From the NCBI RefSeq assembly GCF_031202265.1, contig NZ_CP100604.1, positions 2,090,501-2,154,500 on the forward strand: 64,000 nucleotides of DNA, written 5' to 3'. The position numbers and the translations under genes are program-made. Below, piece after piece: positions 45,372 through 54,640 of this stretch (the stretch's first letter is position 1; each line of letters starts with the position of its first letter). The DNA comes from Bradyrhizobium sp. Ash2021. Lineage in GTDB: Bacteria > Pseudomonadota > Alphaproteobacteria > Rhizobiales > Xanthobacteraceae. The notes beneath the pieces are model-generated. The model saw only the letters and a list, made by a program, of their open reading frames with translations, did no database searches and was not told the origin of the DNA.

Positions 45372-46583
45372 ATGTTCGAAGGACACGATCCCTATCTCGT
45401 CGCGCTCTCGGTGGTGATCGCGATTCTGGGTGGTTACACCGGCTTCGGCCTCACTGCGCGCATCCGCGGGACGCCGGACGCCAGTCATCGGCTGCTGCTG
45501 GCCGGCGCCGCGTTCTTCCTCGCCATCGGTATCTGGACCATGCATTTCGTCGGCATGCTGGCCGCACCCTTGCCGTCGGGCACGGTCTATCTGGTGCTGC
45601 CGACCATCGTATCGTTCCTGATCTGCGCGCTGGTGGTCGGCATTTCCCTGTTTTTTGTCTCGACCGGCGAGCCGTCGCTGTTGCGCGTGGCGTCCTCGGC
45701 GGTGCTGCTCGGGCTCGGGATCGCCAGCATGCATTATGTCGGCATGCACGGGCTGTCCGGCGATTTCGGAATGACGCATGACGCCGCCATGGTCGTCCTG
45801 TCGGTCGGAATCGCGATTGTCACGGCCTATGGCGGCTTGCGTGCGTTCCTGGCACGGCAGGGCGGCGTGCAACTGGCGTTGAGCGCGGTCGCCTTCGGGG
45901 TTGCGGTGTCCGGCATGCACTATACCGCGATGGCCGGCATGCATCTGGTCGCGCCGTCGGAGGGATCGCATCACCACATCGAGGGACTGGCGGCGTCGTC
46001 GCAAATGCTGTCGCTGGTGGTGGCGCTGCTCTGCTTCGTGATCGCGGCCGGTTTCCTGCTGTCGCTGGTGCCGGACCCGCGCAAAAAATCTGTGGCACAG
46101 GCCGATATGGTCGCCGCCGGTCCGGCCATGCTGGCGGCTGATGTTCCGTCGGCCGACGCCAGCAGCGCGCCCACCAGCCCGCGGCTGCGGGCAACAACGC
46201 CGCTCGGCGGCATCGGCCAGCCGCCCCGCGCGGCACCCGCGCCCCGGCTGCCGGTCGAAGGCGCCGACGGCACCCACTTCATCGCTACCGCCGATATCAG
46301 GAGCGTCCGCGCCGACGCCCATTACACCAAGGTCCATGACGGCACCCGCGAGCGGATGTGTCCGTGGTCGATCTCGGAGGCCGAGGCCCAGCTCGACCCC
46401 GGCCTGTTCGTCCGGGTGCACCGCAGCCACATCATCGCAATCCCCCACGTCACCCTTGTCCGCAAGGAGGGCGACGGCGCGATCGTCGAACTCGACGGCC
46501 CGTCGCCGCACCGCGTGCCGGTCAGCCGCGCCAAGATCGCCGAGGTGAAGGCGCGGTTGGGCCTCGCCCGGCGCCACGCTTGA
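45372..46583 (+). CDS. coxC: Membrane MHYT sensor with LytTR DNA-binding domain (CoxC/CoxH-like)
   Basis: A 403-residue protein. The N-terminal part has about seven membrane helices with three MHYT-type motifs (WTMHFVGML, ASMHYVGMH, SGMHYTAMA), thought to bind copper and sense a gas such as O2, CO or NO. After an Ala/Pro linker, a C-terminal LytTR domain follows at about 300-395 (DIRSVRADAHYTKVHDG, then FVRVHRSHIIAI). CoxC and CoxH of Oligotropha have the same architecture. It lies between ribH2 and coxM; which of C or H it represents cannot be decided. It is likely the regulator of the CO dehydrogenase genes downstream. Confidence 0.9.
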   Translation: MFEGHDPYLVALSVVIAILGGYTGFGLTARIRGTPDASHRLLLAGAAFFLAIGIWTMHFVGMLAAPLPSGTVYLVLPTIVSFLICALVVGISLFFVSTGEPSLLRVASSAVLLGLGIASMHYVGMHGLSGDFGMTHDAAMVVLSVGIAIVTAYGGLRAFLARQGGVQLALSAVAFGVAVSGMHYTAMAGMHLVAPSEGSHHHIEGLAASSQMLSLVVALLCFVIAAGFLLSLVPDPRKKSVAQADMVAAGPAMLAADVPSADASSAPTSPRLRATTPLGGIGQPPRAAPAPRLPVEGADGTHFIATADIRSVRADAHYTKVHDGTRERMCPWSISEAEAQLDPGLFVRVHRSHIIAIPHVTLVRKEGDGAIVELDGPSPHRVPVSRAKIAEVKARLGLARRHA

Positions 46584-46611
46584 GTTAGGGCAGCGCGCTC
46601 CACTCCATCCC

Positions 46612-46711
46612 CGTCACCCCGAGGAGGCCGCGAAGCGGCCGTCTCGAAGGGCGACAGCCCGGCTGCTCATCCATCCTTCGAGGCTCGCTGCGCTCGCACC
46701 TCAGGATGACG
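46612..46711. repeat. Palindromic intergenic repeat, family C copy 3
   Basis: Begins CGTCACCCCGAGGAGGCC and ends CGCACCTCAGGATGACG, with ATCCTTCGAGGCTCGC inside. Diverged on the left arm. It lies between the MHYT regulator gene and the coxM promoter region. Confidence 0.7.
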
Positions 46712-46742
46712 GAAGCCCATTAGGTCGCCAGGGCTGACGCAT

Positions 46743-46771
46743 TTCGTGCGCGCTTATCCGTAATTCGTGCG
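46743..46771 (+). promoter_or_regulatory. Candidate LytTR binding site upstream of coxM
   Basis: TTCGTGCG occurs at 46743-46750 and again at 46764-46771, 21 bases apart start to start. LytTR domains bind pairs of about 9-bp direct repeats spaced two helical turns apart, so the geometry fits. The site is 111 bases before the coxM ATG and 160 bases after the gene for the LytTR protein. Binding is inferred only. Confidence 0.45.
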
Positions 46772-46881
46772 AATTTCCTGACCTTGTGCCCCTGCGATTG
46801 CACGCGAAAACAACCGGGGACAGCCTGCCTCCCAAAGTCCGCGCCAATTTCAAAAGCGCAAAGGACGAATGGAGGAGACCC

Positions 46882-47745
46882 ATGATTCCTGGCCCATTCA
46901 GCTATCACCGGCCGGCGACGGTCGCCGACGCGGTCAAACTGCTCTCGACCCTGGGCGACGAGGCAAGGCCGCTGGCCGGCGGCCACAGCCTGGTCCCGAT
47001 GATGAAGCTCCGGCTCGCCACCCCCGAGCATCTGGTCGATCTGCACGGCATCGACGGCCTCAAGGGGATCCGCCGCGACGGCAACACTATCGTGATCGGG
47101 GCGATGACCACCCAGCACCAATTGCTGGCGTCGGACGAAATCGCCAAATCACTGCCGATCCTGCACGAAACCGCTGCTGTGATCGCCGATCCCCAGGTGC
47201 GCTATCGCGGCACCATCGGCGGCAATGTCGCCAACGGCGATCCCGGCAACGACATGCCGGCGCTGATGATGATTTTGGGCGCGAGCTACCGGCTCGAAGG
47301 CAAGTCGGGCGCGCGTGATGTCGCGGCAAGCGAGTTCTACCAGGGCGCCTATTTCACCGCGCTCGAGCCCGGCGAACTCCTGACCGCGATCTCGATTCCG
47401 GTGCCCGCGGCCGGTCACGGCTACGCCTACGAAAAGCTGAAGCGCAAGGTCGGCGATTACGCCACCGCGGCGGCCGCGGTGGTGCTGACGATGGCGGGCG
47501 GCAAGGTCGCCACCTGCAAAATCGGCCTCACCAATCTGTCGGAAACGCCGCTGCTCGCCGATGACGCCGCCAAGGCGGTGATCGGCACCAGCCTCGATGC
47601 GGCGACGCTGAAAAAGGCCGCTGCCGCAGCGGTCGCGATCATGGCGCCGGCCGCAGATGCCCGCGGTCCCGTCGAATACCGCAAACATGTCGGCGGCATC
47701 ATGGTGACGCGGGCGCTGACCCGCGCTGCAGCCAAAGCTGGTTAG
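46882..47745 (+). CDS. coxM: Carbon monoxide dehydrogenase medium subunit CoxM
   Basis: A 287-residue FAD subunit of aerobic CO dehydrogenase. The two FAD motifs are at the positions known from Oligotropha: AGGHS at 32-36 and TIGGN at 111-115. It takes electrons from the Fe-S centres of CoxS and passes them to quinone. The start is set by GGAGGAGACCC before the ATG; an upstream extension of the frame is not family-like. First gene of the M-S-L trio, 11 bases before coxS. Confidence 0.96.
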   Translation: MIPGPFSYHRPATVADAVKLLSTLGDEARPLAGGHSLVPMMKLRLATPEHLVDLHGIDGLKGIRRDGNTIVIGAMTTQHQLLASDEIAKSLPILHETAAVIADPQVRYRGTIGGNVANGDPGNDMPALMMILGASYRLEGKSGARDVAASEFYQGAYFTALEPGELLTAISIPVPAAGHGYAYEKLKRKVGDYATAAAAVVLTMAGGKVATCKIGLTNLSETPLLADDAAKAVIGTSLDAATLKKAAAAAVAIMAPAADARGPVEYRKHVGGIMVTRALTRAAAKAG

Positions 47746-47756
47746 GGGAGGGACAA

Positions 47757-48257
47757 ATGGCAAAAACCCACATCACCATGAAGGTGAACGGCGCCGAGGT
47801 CGAAGGCCTCGTCGAACCGCGCACGCTGCTGGTGCATTTCATCCGCGAAAATCTGGCGCTGACCGGCACCCATATCGGCTGCGAGACCACGCATTGCGGC
47901 GCCTGCACCGTCGATATCGACGGCATGTCGGTAAAATCCTGCACCATGTTCGCGGTGCAGGCCCAGGGATCCGACATCACCACCATCGAGGGTATGGCCA
48001 ATGCCGACGGCTCGCTGCACGCGCTGCAGGAAGGCTTTCGCATGATGCATGGCCTGCAGTGCGGCTTCTGCACCCCCGGCATGATTGTTCGCGCGCAGCG
48101 GCTGCTGAAGGAAAACCCGTCGCCCACGGAAGAAGAAATCCGGATGGGCATATCGGGCAATATCTGCCGCTGCACCGGCTACCAGAACATCGTCAAGGCG
48201 ATCCAGTACGCCGCCGCCAGGATCAATGGCGTTGAATTCAAGGAGGCTGCGGAATGA
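47757..48257 (+). CDS. coxS: Carbon monoxide dehydrogenase small subunit CoxS
   Basis: A 166-residue subunit with two [2Fe-2S] clusters. Ligands of the plant-type cluster are C42, C47, C50 and C62 ([16 protein letters not shown]); those of the proximal cluster are C102, C105, C137 and C139 ([16 protein letters not shown]). Number and positions agree with CoxS of Oligotropha. It overlaps coxL by four bases (ATGA). Confidence 0.97.
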   Translation: MAKTHITMKVNGAEVEGLVEPRTLLVHFIRENLALTGTHIGCETTHCGACTVDIDGMSVKSCTMFAVQAQGSDITTIEGMANADGSLHALQEGFRMMHGLQCGFCTPGMIVRAQRLLKENPSPTEEEIRMGISGNICRCTGYQNIVKAIQYAAARINGVEFKEAAE

Positions 48258-50674
48258 ACGACATGACTCCCACGCGGGAACAACGTGAAGCCAAGCTCGA
48301 AGGCATGGGCTGCAAGCGCAAGCGGGTCGAGGACATCCGATTCACGCAAGGCAAGGGCAATTACGTCGACGATCTGAAACTGCCGGGCATGCTGCACGGC
48401 GATTTCGTCCGCTCGCCGCATGCCCATGCGCGGGTCAAGTCGATCAATGGCGACGAGGCGCTGAAGGTGCCGGGTGTGCTCGCCGTCATCACCGCGGAGA
48501 CGCTGAAGACCGTCAACCTCGCCTGGATGCCGACGCTCGCGGGCGACGTGCAGATGGTTTTGGCCGACGGCAAGGTGCTGTTCCAGAACCAGGAAGTGGC
48601 GTTTGTGGTCGCGACCGACCGCTATGCCGCCGATGACGGCATCAACAAGGTCGTGGTCGAATACGAGCCGCTGCCGCCGCTGATCGATCCGTTCAAGGCG
48701 ATGGACAAGGATGCGCCGGTGCTGCGCGAGGATCTCGCCGGCAAGACATCGGGCGCACACGGCCCGCGCAGGCACCACAACCATATCTTCGAATGGACCG
48801 TCGGCGACAAGGATCTGACCGACGCCGCCTTCAGGAAGGCGGATGTCACGATCAAGGAGATGATCTCCTATCACCGCACCCATCCGTCGCCGCTGGAGAC
48901 CTGCCAGTGCGTCTGCTCGTTCGACAAGATCAAGGGCGAGCTGTCGATCTGGGGCACCTTCCAGGCCCCGCATGTGATCCGCACCGTGGTGGCTCTGATC
49001 GCCAAGATTCCCGAGCACAAGATCCATGTGATCTCGCCGGATATCGGCGGCGGCTTTGGCAACAAGGTCGGCGCTTACCCCGGCTATATCTGCGCCGCGG
49101 TAGCGTCCATCGTTACCGGCAAGCCCGTAAAATGGGTCGAGGACCGCATCGAGAACCTGACCGCGACCTCGTTCGCGCGCGACTACCACATGACGACCGA
49201 GATCGCCTCGACCAGGGAGGGCAAGGTCACGGGACTGCGCGTCCACGTGCTGGCCGATCACGGCGCGTTCGACGCCTGCGCCGACCCGTCGAAATGGCCG
49301 GCCGGCTTCTTCAATATCGTCACCGGGTCCTACGACTTCCCGACCGCGCATCTGTCGGTGGACGGCATCTACACCAACAAGGCGCCGGGCGGCGTCGCCT
49401 ATCGCTGCTCGTTCCGGGTGACCGAGGCGGCGTACTGCATCGAGCGCGGGATGGACATCCTGGCGCAAAAGCTCGGCATGGACCCTGTCGAATTGCGCTT
49501 GAAGAACTTCATCAAGCCGGAGCAGTTCCCGTATCACTCGGCGCTGGGCTGGGAATACGACTCCGGCGATTACGCCACCGCGATGCGCAAGATGATGGAA
49601 TCGGTCGACTATGCCGGCCTGCGCAAGGAGCAGGCGGAAAAGCGTGCGGCGTTCAAGCGCGGCGAGACCCGCGAGATCATGGGCCTCGGCGTGTCGTTCT
49701 TCACCGAGATCGTTGGCGCCGGTCCGTCGAAGAATTGCGACATTTTGGGAATCGCGATGTTCGATTCCTGCGAAATCCGCCTTCACCCCACGGGAGCAGG
49801 AATTGCGCGCGTGGGCACCAAGAGCCAGGGCCAGGGCCACGAGACCACCTGGGCGCAGATCATCGCCACCGAGATCGGCATTCCGGCCGACGACATCATG
49901 GTCGAGGAGGGCAATACCGACACCGCGCCTTACGGCCTCGGTACCTACGGTTCGCGCTCGACGCCGGTCGCGGGTGCGGCGATCGCGATGGCCGCGCGAA
50001 AGATCAAGGCCAAGGCGCAGATGATCGCGGCCTACAAGCTCGAGGTCCACGAGGACGACCTCGAATGGGATATCGACGGGTTCCGGGTCAAGGGCCTGCC
50101 GGAGAAGACGATGTCGATGAAGGACATCTGCTGGGCGGCCTATAATTCGGTGCCGCCGGGCATGGAACCCGGGCTGGAAGCGGTGAGCTATTACGATCCG
50201 CCCAACATGACGTATCCGTTCGGCGCCTATATCTGCGTCATGAACATCGACGTCGATACCGGGGTCTACAAGATCAGGCGCTTCTACGCGCTGGATGATT
50301 GCGGCACCCGCATCAACCCGATGATCATCGAGGGCCAGGTGCATGGCGGCCTCACCGAGGCGTTCGCGATCGCGATGGGCCAGGAAATCCGCTATGATGA
50401 CGACGGCAATGTGGTGACCGGCTCGTTCATGGATTTCTTCATGCCGACCGCGGTCGAGACCCCGCATTGGGAGACCGATTTCACCGTCACGCCGTCGCCG
50501 CATCATCCGATCGGCGCCAAGGGTGTCGGCGAAAGCCCGAATGTCGGCGGCGTGCCGGCGTTTTCCAACGCCGTCAACGACGCGTTTTCGTTCCTGGGGA
50601 GCACCCATATCCAGATGCCGCACGATTTCTGGCGCAACTGGAAGGCGGCGAAGAACCTGGGAGTGTTCGCGTAA
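48254..50674 (+). CDS. coxL: Carbon monoxide dehydrogenase large subunit CoxL, form I
   Basis: An 806-residue molybdenum subunit. The active-site loop is VAYRCSFR at 381-388; AYxCSFR with Cys385 marks form I (true) CO dehydrogenase, where the Cys sulfur bridges Mo and Cu. Form II enzymes have AYRGAGR. GGGFGNK at 265-271 and [10 protein letters not shown] near the C-terminus (with the catalytic Glu) contact the molybdopterin cytosine dinucleotide cofactor. The enzyme oxidises CO to CO2 at the inner face of the membrane. Length equals that of the Oligotropha protein (809). Confidence 0.97.
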   Translation: MNDMTPTREQREAKLEGMGCKRKRVEDIRFTQGKGNYVDDLKLPGMLHGDFVRSPHAHARVKSINGDEALKVPGVLAVITAETLKTVNLAWMPTLAGDVQMVLADGKVLFQNQEVAFVVATDRYAADDGINKVVVEYEPLPPLIDPFKAMDKDAPVLREDLAGKTSGAHGPRRHHNHIFEWTVGDKDLTDAAFRKADVTIKEMISYHRTHPSPLETCQCVCSFDKIKGELSIWGTFQAPHVIRTVVALIAKIPEHKIHVISPDIGGGFGNKVGAYPGYICAAVASIVTGKPVKWVEDRIENLTATSFARDYHMTTEIASTREGKVTGLRVHVLADHGAFDACADPSKWPAGFFNIVTGSYDFPTAHLSVDGIYTNKAPGGVAYRCSFRVTEAAYCIERGMDILAQKLGMDPVELRLKNFIKPEQFPYHSALGWEYDSGDYATAMRKMMESVDYAGLRKEQAEKRAAFKRGETREIMGLGVSFFTEIVGAGPSKNCDILGIAMFDSCEIRLHPTGAGIARVGTKSQGQGHETTWAQIIATEIGIPADDIMVEEGNTDTAPYGLGTYGSRSTPVAGAAIAMAARKIKAKAQMIAAYKLEVHEDDLEWDIDGFRVKGLPEKTMSMKDICWAAYNSVPPGMEPGLEAVSYYDPPNMTYPFGAYICVMNIDVDTGVYKIRRFYALDDCGTRINPMIIEGQVHGGLTEAFAIAMGQEIRYDDDGNVVTGSFMDFFMPTAVETPHWETDFTVTPSPHHPIGAKGVGESPNVGGVPAFSNAVNDAFSFLGSTHIQMPHDFWRNWKAAKNLGVFA

Positions 50675-50691
50675 CGTCGTTACCCCGGGCA

Positions 50692-50771
50692 GTCATTCCG
50701 GGGCGACGCGAAGCATCGAACCCGGAATCTCGAGATTCCGGGTCTGGTCCTTCGGACCATCCCGGAATGAC
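50692..50771. repeat. Palindromic repeat, family D copy 2, between coxL and coxD
   Basis: GTCATTCCGGGGCGACGCG at the left and GGACCATCCCGGAATGAC at the right, with the same central CCGGAATCTCGAGATTCCGG as 38785-38866 but in inverted orientation. It interrupts the otherwise tight coxMSL-DE array. Confidence 0.9.
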
Positions 50772-50831
50772 CGGAAACTGGGTCGCTTCAGAATTTACGC
50801 TGCGCGCGAGACGACAAGGTATGCACCGCCA

Positions 50832-51704
50832 ATGAAAACCCGTGATGAGATCGCGCAAGCGCTGGCCGCCTCCGGCTACATCGCCGACGGCGAGCTTTCG
50901 ACCGCGATCTCGCTGATGCAACTGCTCAGGCGCCCACTGCTGCTGGAAGGCGAGGCGGGCGTCGGCAAGACCGAAGTGGCGAAGGCGCTGGCGTCCGCGC
51001 ACGCGACCGAGCTGATCCGCCTGCAATGCTATGAGGGGCTCGATCAATCGGCCGCGCTGTACGAGTGGAACTACCAGCGACAATTGCTGTCGATCCAGGC
51101 CCATCGCGGCGACAACCCTGATGCAGTCGAGGACCAGATCTTTTCGGAAAAATACCTGCTGGAGCGGCCGCTGCTGGCGGCGATCCGGCGCGACACCCCG
51201 CCGGTGCTGTTGATCGACGAGATCGACCGCGCCGACGACGAGTTCGAGGCGTTCCTGCTCGAATTGCTGTCGGACTTCCAGGTCTCGATCCCCGAACTCG
51301 GAACGGTCAAGGCCATCACGATCCCGCATGTGGTGCTGACCTCGAACGGCACCCGCGAATTGTCCGACGCGCTCCGCCGCCGCTGCCTCTACCACTATGT
51401 TGACTATCCCGACGCCGACCGCGAGGCGCGCATCATCATGGCGCGGATATCCGGCGCCAGCGCATCATTGTCGCTGCAGATCGCGTGGATGGTCGAAAGC
51501 GTCCGCAAAGAAGAGCTGCGCAAGGTTCCGGGCGTCGCCGAGACGCTGGATTGGGCGGCGGCATTGGTCGGGCTCGATGTCCACGATTTGCACGACGCGC
51601 CCGAGACCGTGCACGAAACCCTGATGTGCCTCCTGAAAACCCATGAGGACAAGTCGCGCATGACCCGCGAAGTCAGCGAACGCCTGTTGGGGAAGGTCGC
51701 ATGA
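50832..51704 (+). CDS. coxD: AAA+ ATPase CoxD (MoxR-type)
   Basis: A 290-residue AAA+ ATPase. Walker A is GEAGVGKTE, Walker B is LLIDEIDRAD, and sensor 1 is LTSNGTRELSD. In Oligotropha, CoxD is needed to insert sulfur and copper into the Mo centre of the CO dehydrogenase. Its usual partner is the VWA protein CoxE, which follows with a 4-base overlap. The start MKTRDEIAQALA is at 50832, beyond the repeat. Confidence 0.93.
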   Translation: MKTRDEIAQALAASGYIADGELSTAISLMQLLRRPLLLEGEAGVGKTEVAKALASAHATELIRLQCYEGLDQSAALYEWNYQRQLLSIQAHRGDNPDAVEDQIFSEKYLLERPLLAAIRRDTPPVLLIDEIDRADDEFEAFLLELLSDFQVSIPELGTVKAITIPHVVLTSNGTRELSDALRRRCLYHYVDYPDADREARIIMARISGASASLSLQIAWMVESVRKEELRKVPGVAETLDWAAALVGLDVHDLHDAPETVHETLMCLLKTHEDKSRMTREVSERLLGKVA

Positions 51705-52912
51705 GCTGCTGCGGCACCAACCCAGGTTATGAAGAGCTCGACGAGGTTTCCCGCCTCGTCTCGGGGAAGCTGGCCGCGTTTCTCAAAACCCTGCGCGACA
51801 GCGGCTTTGCGGTCGGCCTCGCCGAAGGGCAGGACGCGGCTGGCTTGATGGCCGCGGGCTATGCGAAAAAACCGGGCCTGCTGCGCTCGGCGTTCAAGCA
51901 TCTGTTCTCGGCGCGGAAATCCGACTGGGAAAAATTCGATGGCATTTTTGATGCGTTCTGGCTCGGCAAGCGGGTCAAATCGCGATCGGTCACCATGGGA
52001 TCGGCCAGGGCAGCCAACAATCCGTCGCTGAAGAATCTGGCGAACAATCGGTCCGAGCCGCGCGCCGGCGGCGACAGTGCCACGGATCAGGTTCCGTCTG
52101 CCGATGGCGCGGGCAACGACCGCTCCGGCGAAGGCCGCATGGAAGGCGCGTCACGCGCGCAAAATCTCGCCGAGGTCGATTTCCGCAAGATGGCGGATCC
52201 CGAACAGATCGAGGAGGCGCACGCGGTCGCGGCGCAACTGGCAAAGAGTATGCGCACGCGGCTGACGCGGCGCGATCTGGCGCGGCGGCGCGGCTACCGG
52301 CTCGATCTGCGAAGGACCATTCACGGCAATATCAGCCATGGCGGCGTGCCGATCGCTCTGGTGAAACGGCAGCGCAAGGAAAAGCCGCTGCGCCTCGTGA
52401 TGCTGCTGGATGCCTCCGGCTCGATGAGCATGTATACCGGCGTGTTCCTGCGCTTCATCCACGGCGTGCTGGACGAGTTTCGCGAGGCCGAGGCGTTCCT
52501 GTTCCACACAAGGCTCGCGCATGTCTCCGACGCCATGAAGGAAAAGGACGCCGCGCGCGCGCTCGACCGGCTCTCGATCATGGCGCAGGGCGCCGGCGGC
52601 GGCACCAGAATCGGCGAGAGCCTGCAGACCTTCAACCGCTGGCACGCCGCCCGCGTGATCCATTCGCGTACCGTGGTGATGATCGTGTCCGACGGTTACG
52701 AGACCGGCGATGCCGCGCTGCTCGGCCGCGAGATGGCAGCCCTCGGCCGCCGCTGCCGCCGCATCGTCTGGCTCAACCCGATGATGGCGTGGCAGGGCTA
52801 CACGCCCGAGGCCAGAGGCATCCAGGCCGCGCTGCCGCATGTCGATCTCTACGCGCCGGCCAATACGCTGCAAAGCCTGACCGCGCTCGAACCCTATCTG
52901 GCGAGGTTTTAG
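51701..52912 (+). CDS. coxE: VWA-domain protein CoxE
   Basis: A 403-residue protein with a C-terminal von Willebrand A domain. The metal-ion-dependent adhesion site begins LLDASGSMSMY (DxSxS), followed by the conserved Thr in GGGTRIGESL and Asp in VMIVSDGYETGD. The N-terminal half is helical and charged. MoxR-VWA pairs such as CoxD-CoxE act as chaperones for cofactor maturation. Overlaps coxD (ATGA). Confidence 0.92.
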   Translation: MSCCGTNPGYEELDEVSRLVSGKLAAFLKTLRDSGFAVGLAEGQDAAGLMAAGYAKKPGLLRSAFKHLFSARKSDWEKFDGIFDAFWLGKRVKSRSVTMGSARAANNPSLKNLANNRSEPRAGGDSATDQVPSADGAGNDRSGEGRMEGASRAQNLAEVDFRKMADPEQIEEAHAVAAQLAKSMRTRLTRRDLARRRGYRLDLRRTIHGNISHGGVPIALVKRQRKEKPLRLVMLLDASGSMSMYTGVFLRFIHGVLDEFREAEAFLFHTRLAHVSDAMKEKDAARALDRLSIMAQGAGGGTRIGESLQTFNRWHAARVIHSRTVVMIVSDGYETGDAALLGREMAALGRRCRRIVWLNPMMAWQGYTPEARGIQAALPHVDLYAPANTLQSLTALEPYLARF

Positions 52913-52958
52913 AGCGAGATGTTCCTGTTTGAGTCAGTTTGTCCGCGGATTCAGTTCA

Positions 52959-53078
52959 CCTCGCCCCGCTTGCGGGGAGAGGTCGCGCCAAAGGCGCGGG
53001 TGAGGGGGACTCTCCGCGAGCACGGTCTGTGGAGACTCCCCCTCACCCCAACCCTCTCCCCGCAAGCGGGGAGAGGGA
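52959..53078. repeat. Palindromic intergenic repeat, family A copy 3, between coxE and coxF
   Basis: Left arm CCTCGCCCCGCTTGCGGGGA, right arm TCCCCGCAAGCGGGGAGAGG, with GGTGAGGGGGACTCTCC and its mirror GGAGACTCCCCCTCACC inside. Very close to the copy at 54486-54605. Confidence 0.9.
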
Positions 53079-53097
53079 GGAACTTTGGGAGGCTCCG

Positions 53098-53934
53098 ATG
53101 ACCGCGCATGTCGAAGTGATGGATCTGGTCGCGCAGATGAAAGCCGCCGAACAGGCGTTCGTGCTGGCAACCGTGGTGCGCACCGTGTCGGTGACGGCGG
53201 CGAAAGCCGGTGCGAAAGCGATCATCCGGCCCGACGGCACCATCGTCGCCGGCTGGATCGGCGGCGGCTGCGCGCGCGGCGCGGTGTTGAAGGCGGCGCG
53301 CGAGGCGCTGGCCGACGGCGAGCCGCGCATGGTGTCGGTGCAGCCGGAAGATCTGCTCGCCGAGCTCGGCGTCAAGCCCGGCGAGGCCCGCGGCGGCATC
53401 CGCTTCGCCAGCAACCTATGCCCGAGTAAAGGCACCATGGATATTTTCGTCGAGCCGGTGTTGCCGCATCCGTCGCTGCTGATTTTTGGCGCCAGCCCGG
53501 TGGCGATGTCGCTGGCGGCGCAGACGCGGCAGCTCGGCTATCACGTCACATTGGCGGCGCCCGCGGCCGATCTGGTCGCGGTGCCGGACGCTGACGCACT
53601 CGTCGACGGCTTTGCGCTCGGAAAACTGCACCAGGCGCGGCGCTTCATCGTGGTTTCGACCCAAGGGCGGGGTGACGAAGCCGCCTTGCGCGCGGCTGTT
53701 ACAACCGACGCCGAATACCGCGCCTTCGTCGGCAGCCGCCGCAAGATGGCGGCGCTGCGCGAAAAGCTGATCGCGGAAGGCGTCGACGCGTCAGCGATCG
53801 ATCGCGTCAAGGCGCCGGCCGGGCTCGACCTCGGCGCCATCACGCCGGAGGAGATCGCGATGTCGATCTTGGCTGAAATCACCGTCGAGCGCCGCCGCGG
53901 CCAGCGCGCCCCCAACCCTGTTGCAAATAGCTAG
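53098..53934 (+). CDS. coxF: XdhC-family maturation protein CoxF
   Basis: A 278-residue XdhC/CoxI-type protein. The N-terminal half has IVAGWIGGGCARGAVLKAARE, a conserved Cys-containing loop. The C-terminal half is a Rossmann domain (LLIFGASPVAMSLAAQ, then VVSTQGRGDEAALRAAV). Family members bind and deliver the molybdenum cofactor to apo-enzymes. The start at 53098 has GGGAGG near; it lies 185 bases after coxE with a repeat between. Confidence 0.9.
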   Translation: MTAHVEVMDLVAQMKAAEQAFVLATVVRTVSVTAAKAGAKAIIRPDGTIVAGWIGGGCARGAVLKAAREALADGEPRMVSVQPEDLLAELGVKPGEARGGIRFASNLCPSKGTMDIFVEPVLPHPSLLIFGASPVAMSLAAQTRQLGYHVTLAAPAADLVAVPDADALVDGFALGKLHQARRFIVVSTQGRGDEAALRAAVTTDAEYRAFVGSRRKMAALREKLIAEGVDASAIDRVKAPAGLDLGAITPEEIAMSILAEITVERRRGQRAPNPVANS

Positions 53935-53943
53935 GAGCCGAAC

Positions 53944-54450
53944 ATGCAGATGAACGACAGCCAGCGGATCCCGGCCTCGAAGGAAAAGGTCTGGGCGGCG
54001 CTCAACGATCCCGAAATCCTGAAGCAATGCATCCCCGGCTGTCAGTCGCTCGACATGACCTCGCCGACCGAAATGACCGCGACCGTCGTCTTCAAGGTCG
54101 GCCCGGTGAAGGCGACTTTTGGCGGCAAGGTGACGCTGTCCGATCTCGACCCGCCGAACTCCTATCGCATCTCGGGCGAGGGCTCCGGCGGCGTCGCCGG
54201 GTTTGCCAAGGGTGGCGCCGCGGTGCGGCTTGAATCCGAAAGCCCTGACGTCACGATCCTGCACTACGAGGTCGTTGCCCAGATCGGCGGCAAGCTGGCG
54301 CAACTCGGCGCGCGCCTGATCGATTCCACCGCAAAGAAGCTGGCGGGCGAGTTTTTCAAGTCGTTCGGCGAAGTTGTCGGAGGGGTTGTAGAGGCTCCCG
54401 CGGAAGCGGCGCCCAAGGGCTGGTTGGGCAAGCTGACCGGCGCGGCCTGA
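53944..54450 (+). CDS. coxG: SRPBCC-fold protein CoxG
   Basis: A 168-residue protein starting MQMNDSQRIPASKEKVWAAL, with DPEILKQCIPGCQSL and ISGEGSGGVAGFAKGGA, the marks of the CoxG group of START/SRPBCC domains. The C-terminus (KGWLGKLTGAA) is amphipathic. In Oligotropha, CoxG is reported to attach the CO dehydrogenase to the inner membrane. It is the last cox gene here; it follows coxF by 9 bases. Confidence 0.93.
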   Translation: MQMNDSQRIPASKEKVWAALNDPEILKQCIPGCQSLDMTSPTEMTATVVFKVGPVKATFGGKVTLSDLDPPNSYRISGEGSGGVAGFAKGGAAVRLESESPDVTILHYEVVAQIGGKLAQLGARLIDSTAKKLAGEFFKSFGEVVGGVVEAPAEAAPKGWLGKLTGAA

Positions 54451-54485
54451 AGTGGGTGAGATTAGGTCGACGCGAATGGTCTTCT

Positions 54486-54605
54486 CCCTCGCCCCGCTTG
54501 CGGGGAGAGGGCTGGGGTGAGGGGGACTCTCCACGAGTTCAGTGCGCGGAGAGTCCCCCTCACCCGAATTGCTTCGCAATTCGACCTCTCCCCGCAAGCG
54601 GGGCG
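54486..54605. repeat. Palindromic intergenic repeat, family A copy 4
   Basis: Left arm CCCTCGCCCCGCTTGCGGGG, right arm CCCCGCAAGCGGGGCGG, with GGGGGACTCTCC and GGAGAGTCCCCC inside and ATTGCTTCGCAAT near the right end. It closes the cox cluster, and together with copy 3 it brackets coxF-coxG. Confidence 0.9.
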
Positions 54606-54640
54606 GACCTGAACGCGGGCGCCAATTCAACTCAAGTGCT

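Noticed and set aside
46786..46881. 32-codon N-terminal extension of coxM
   Set aside because: Family proteins begin at [11 protein letters not shown], the FAD motifs then fall at the known residue numbers, and GGAGGAGACCC precedes that ATG.
48179..50623. 814-codon open frame on the minus strand over coxL
   Set aside because: It is antisense to a fully conserved coxL; its composition (Arg, His, Asp, Gly) is typical of a shadow frame.
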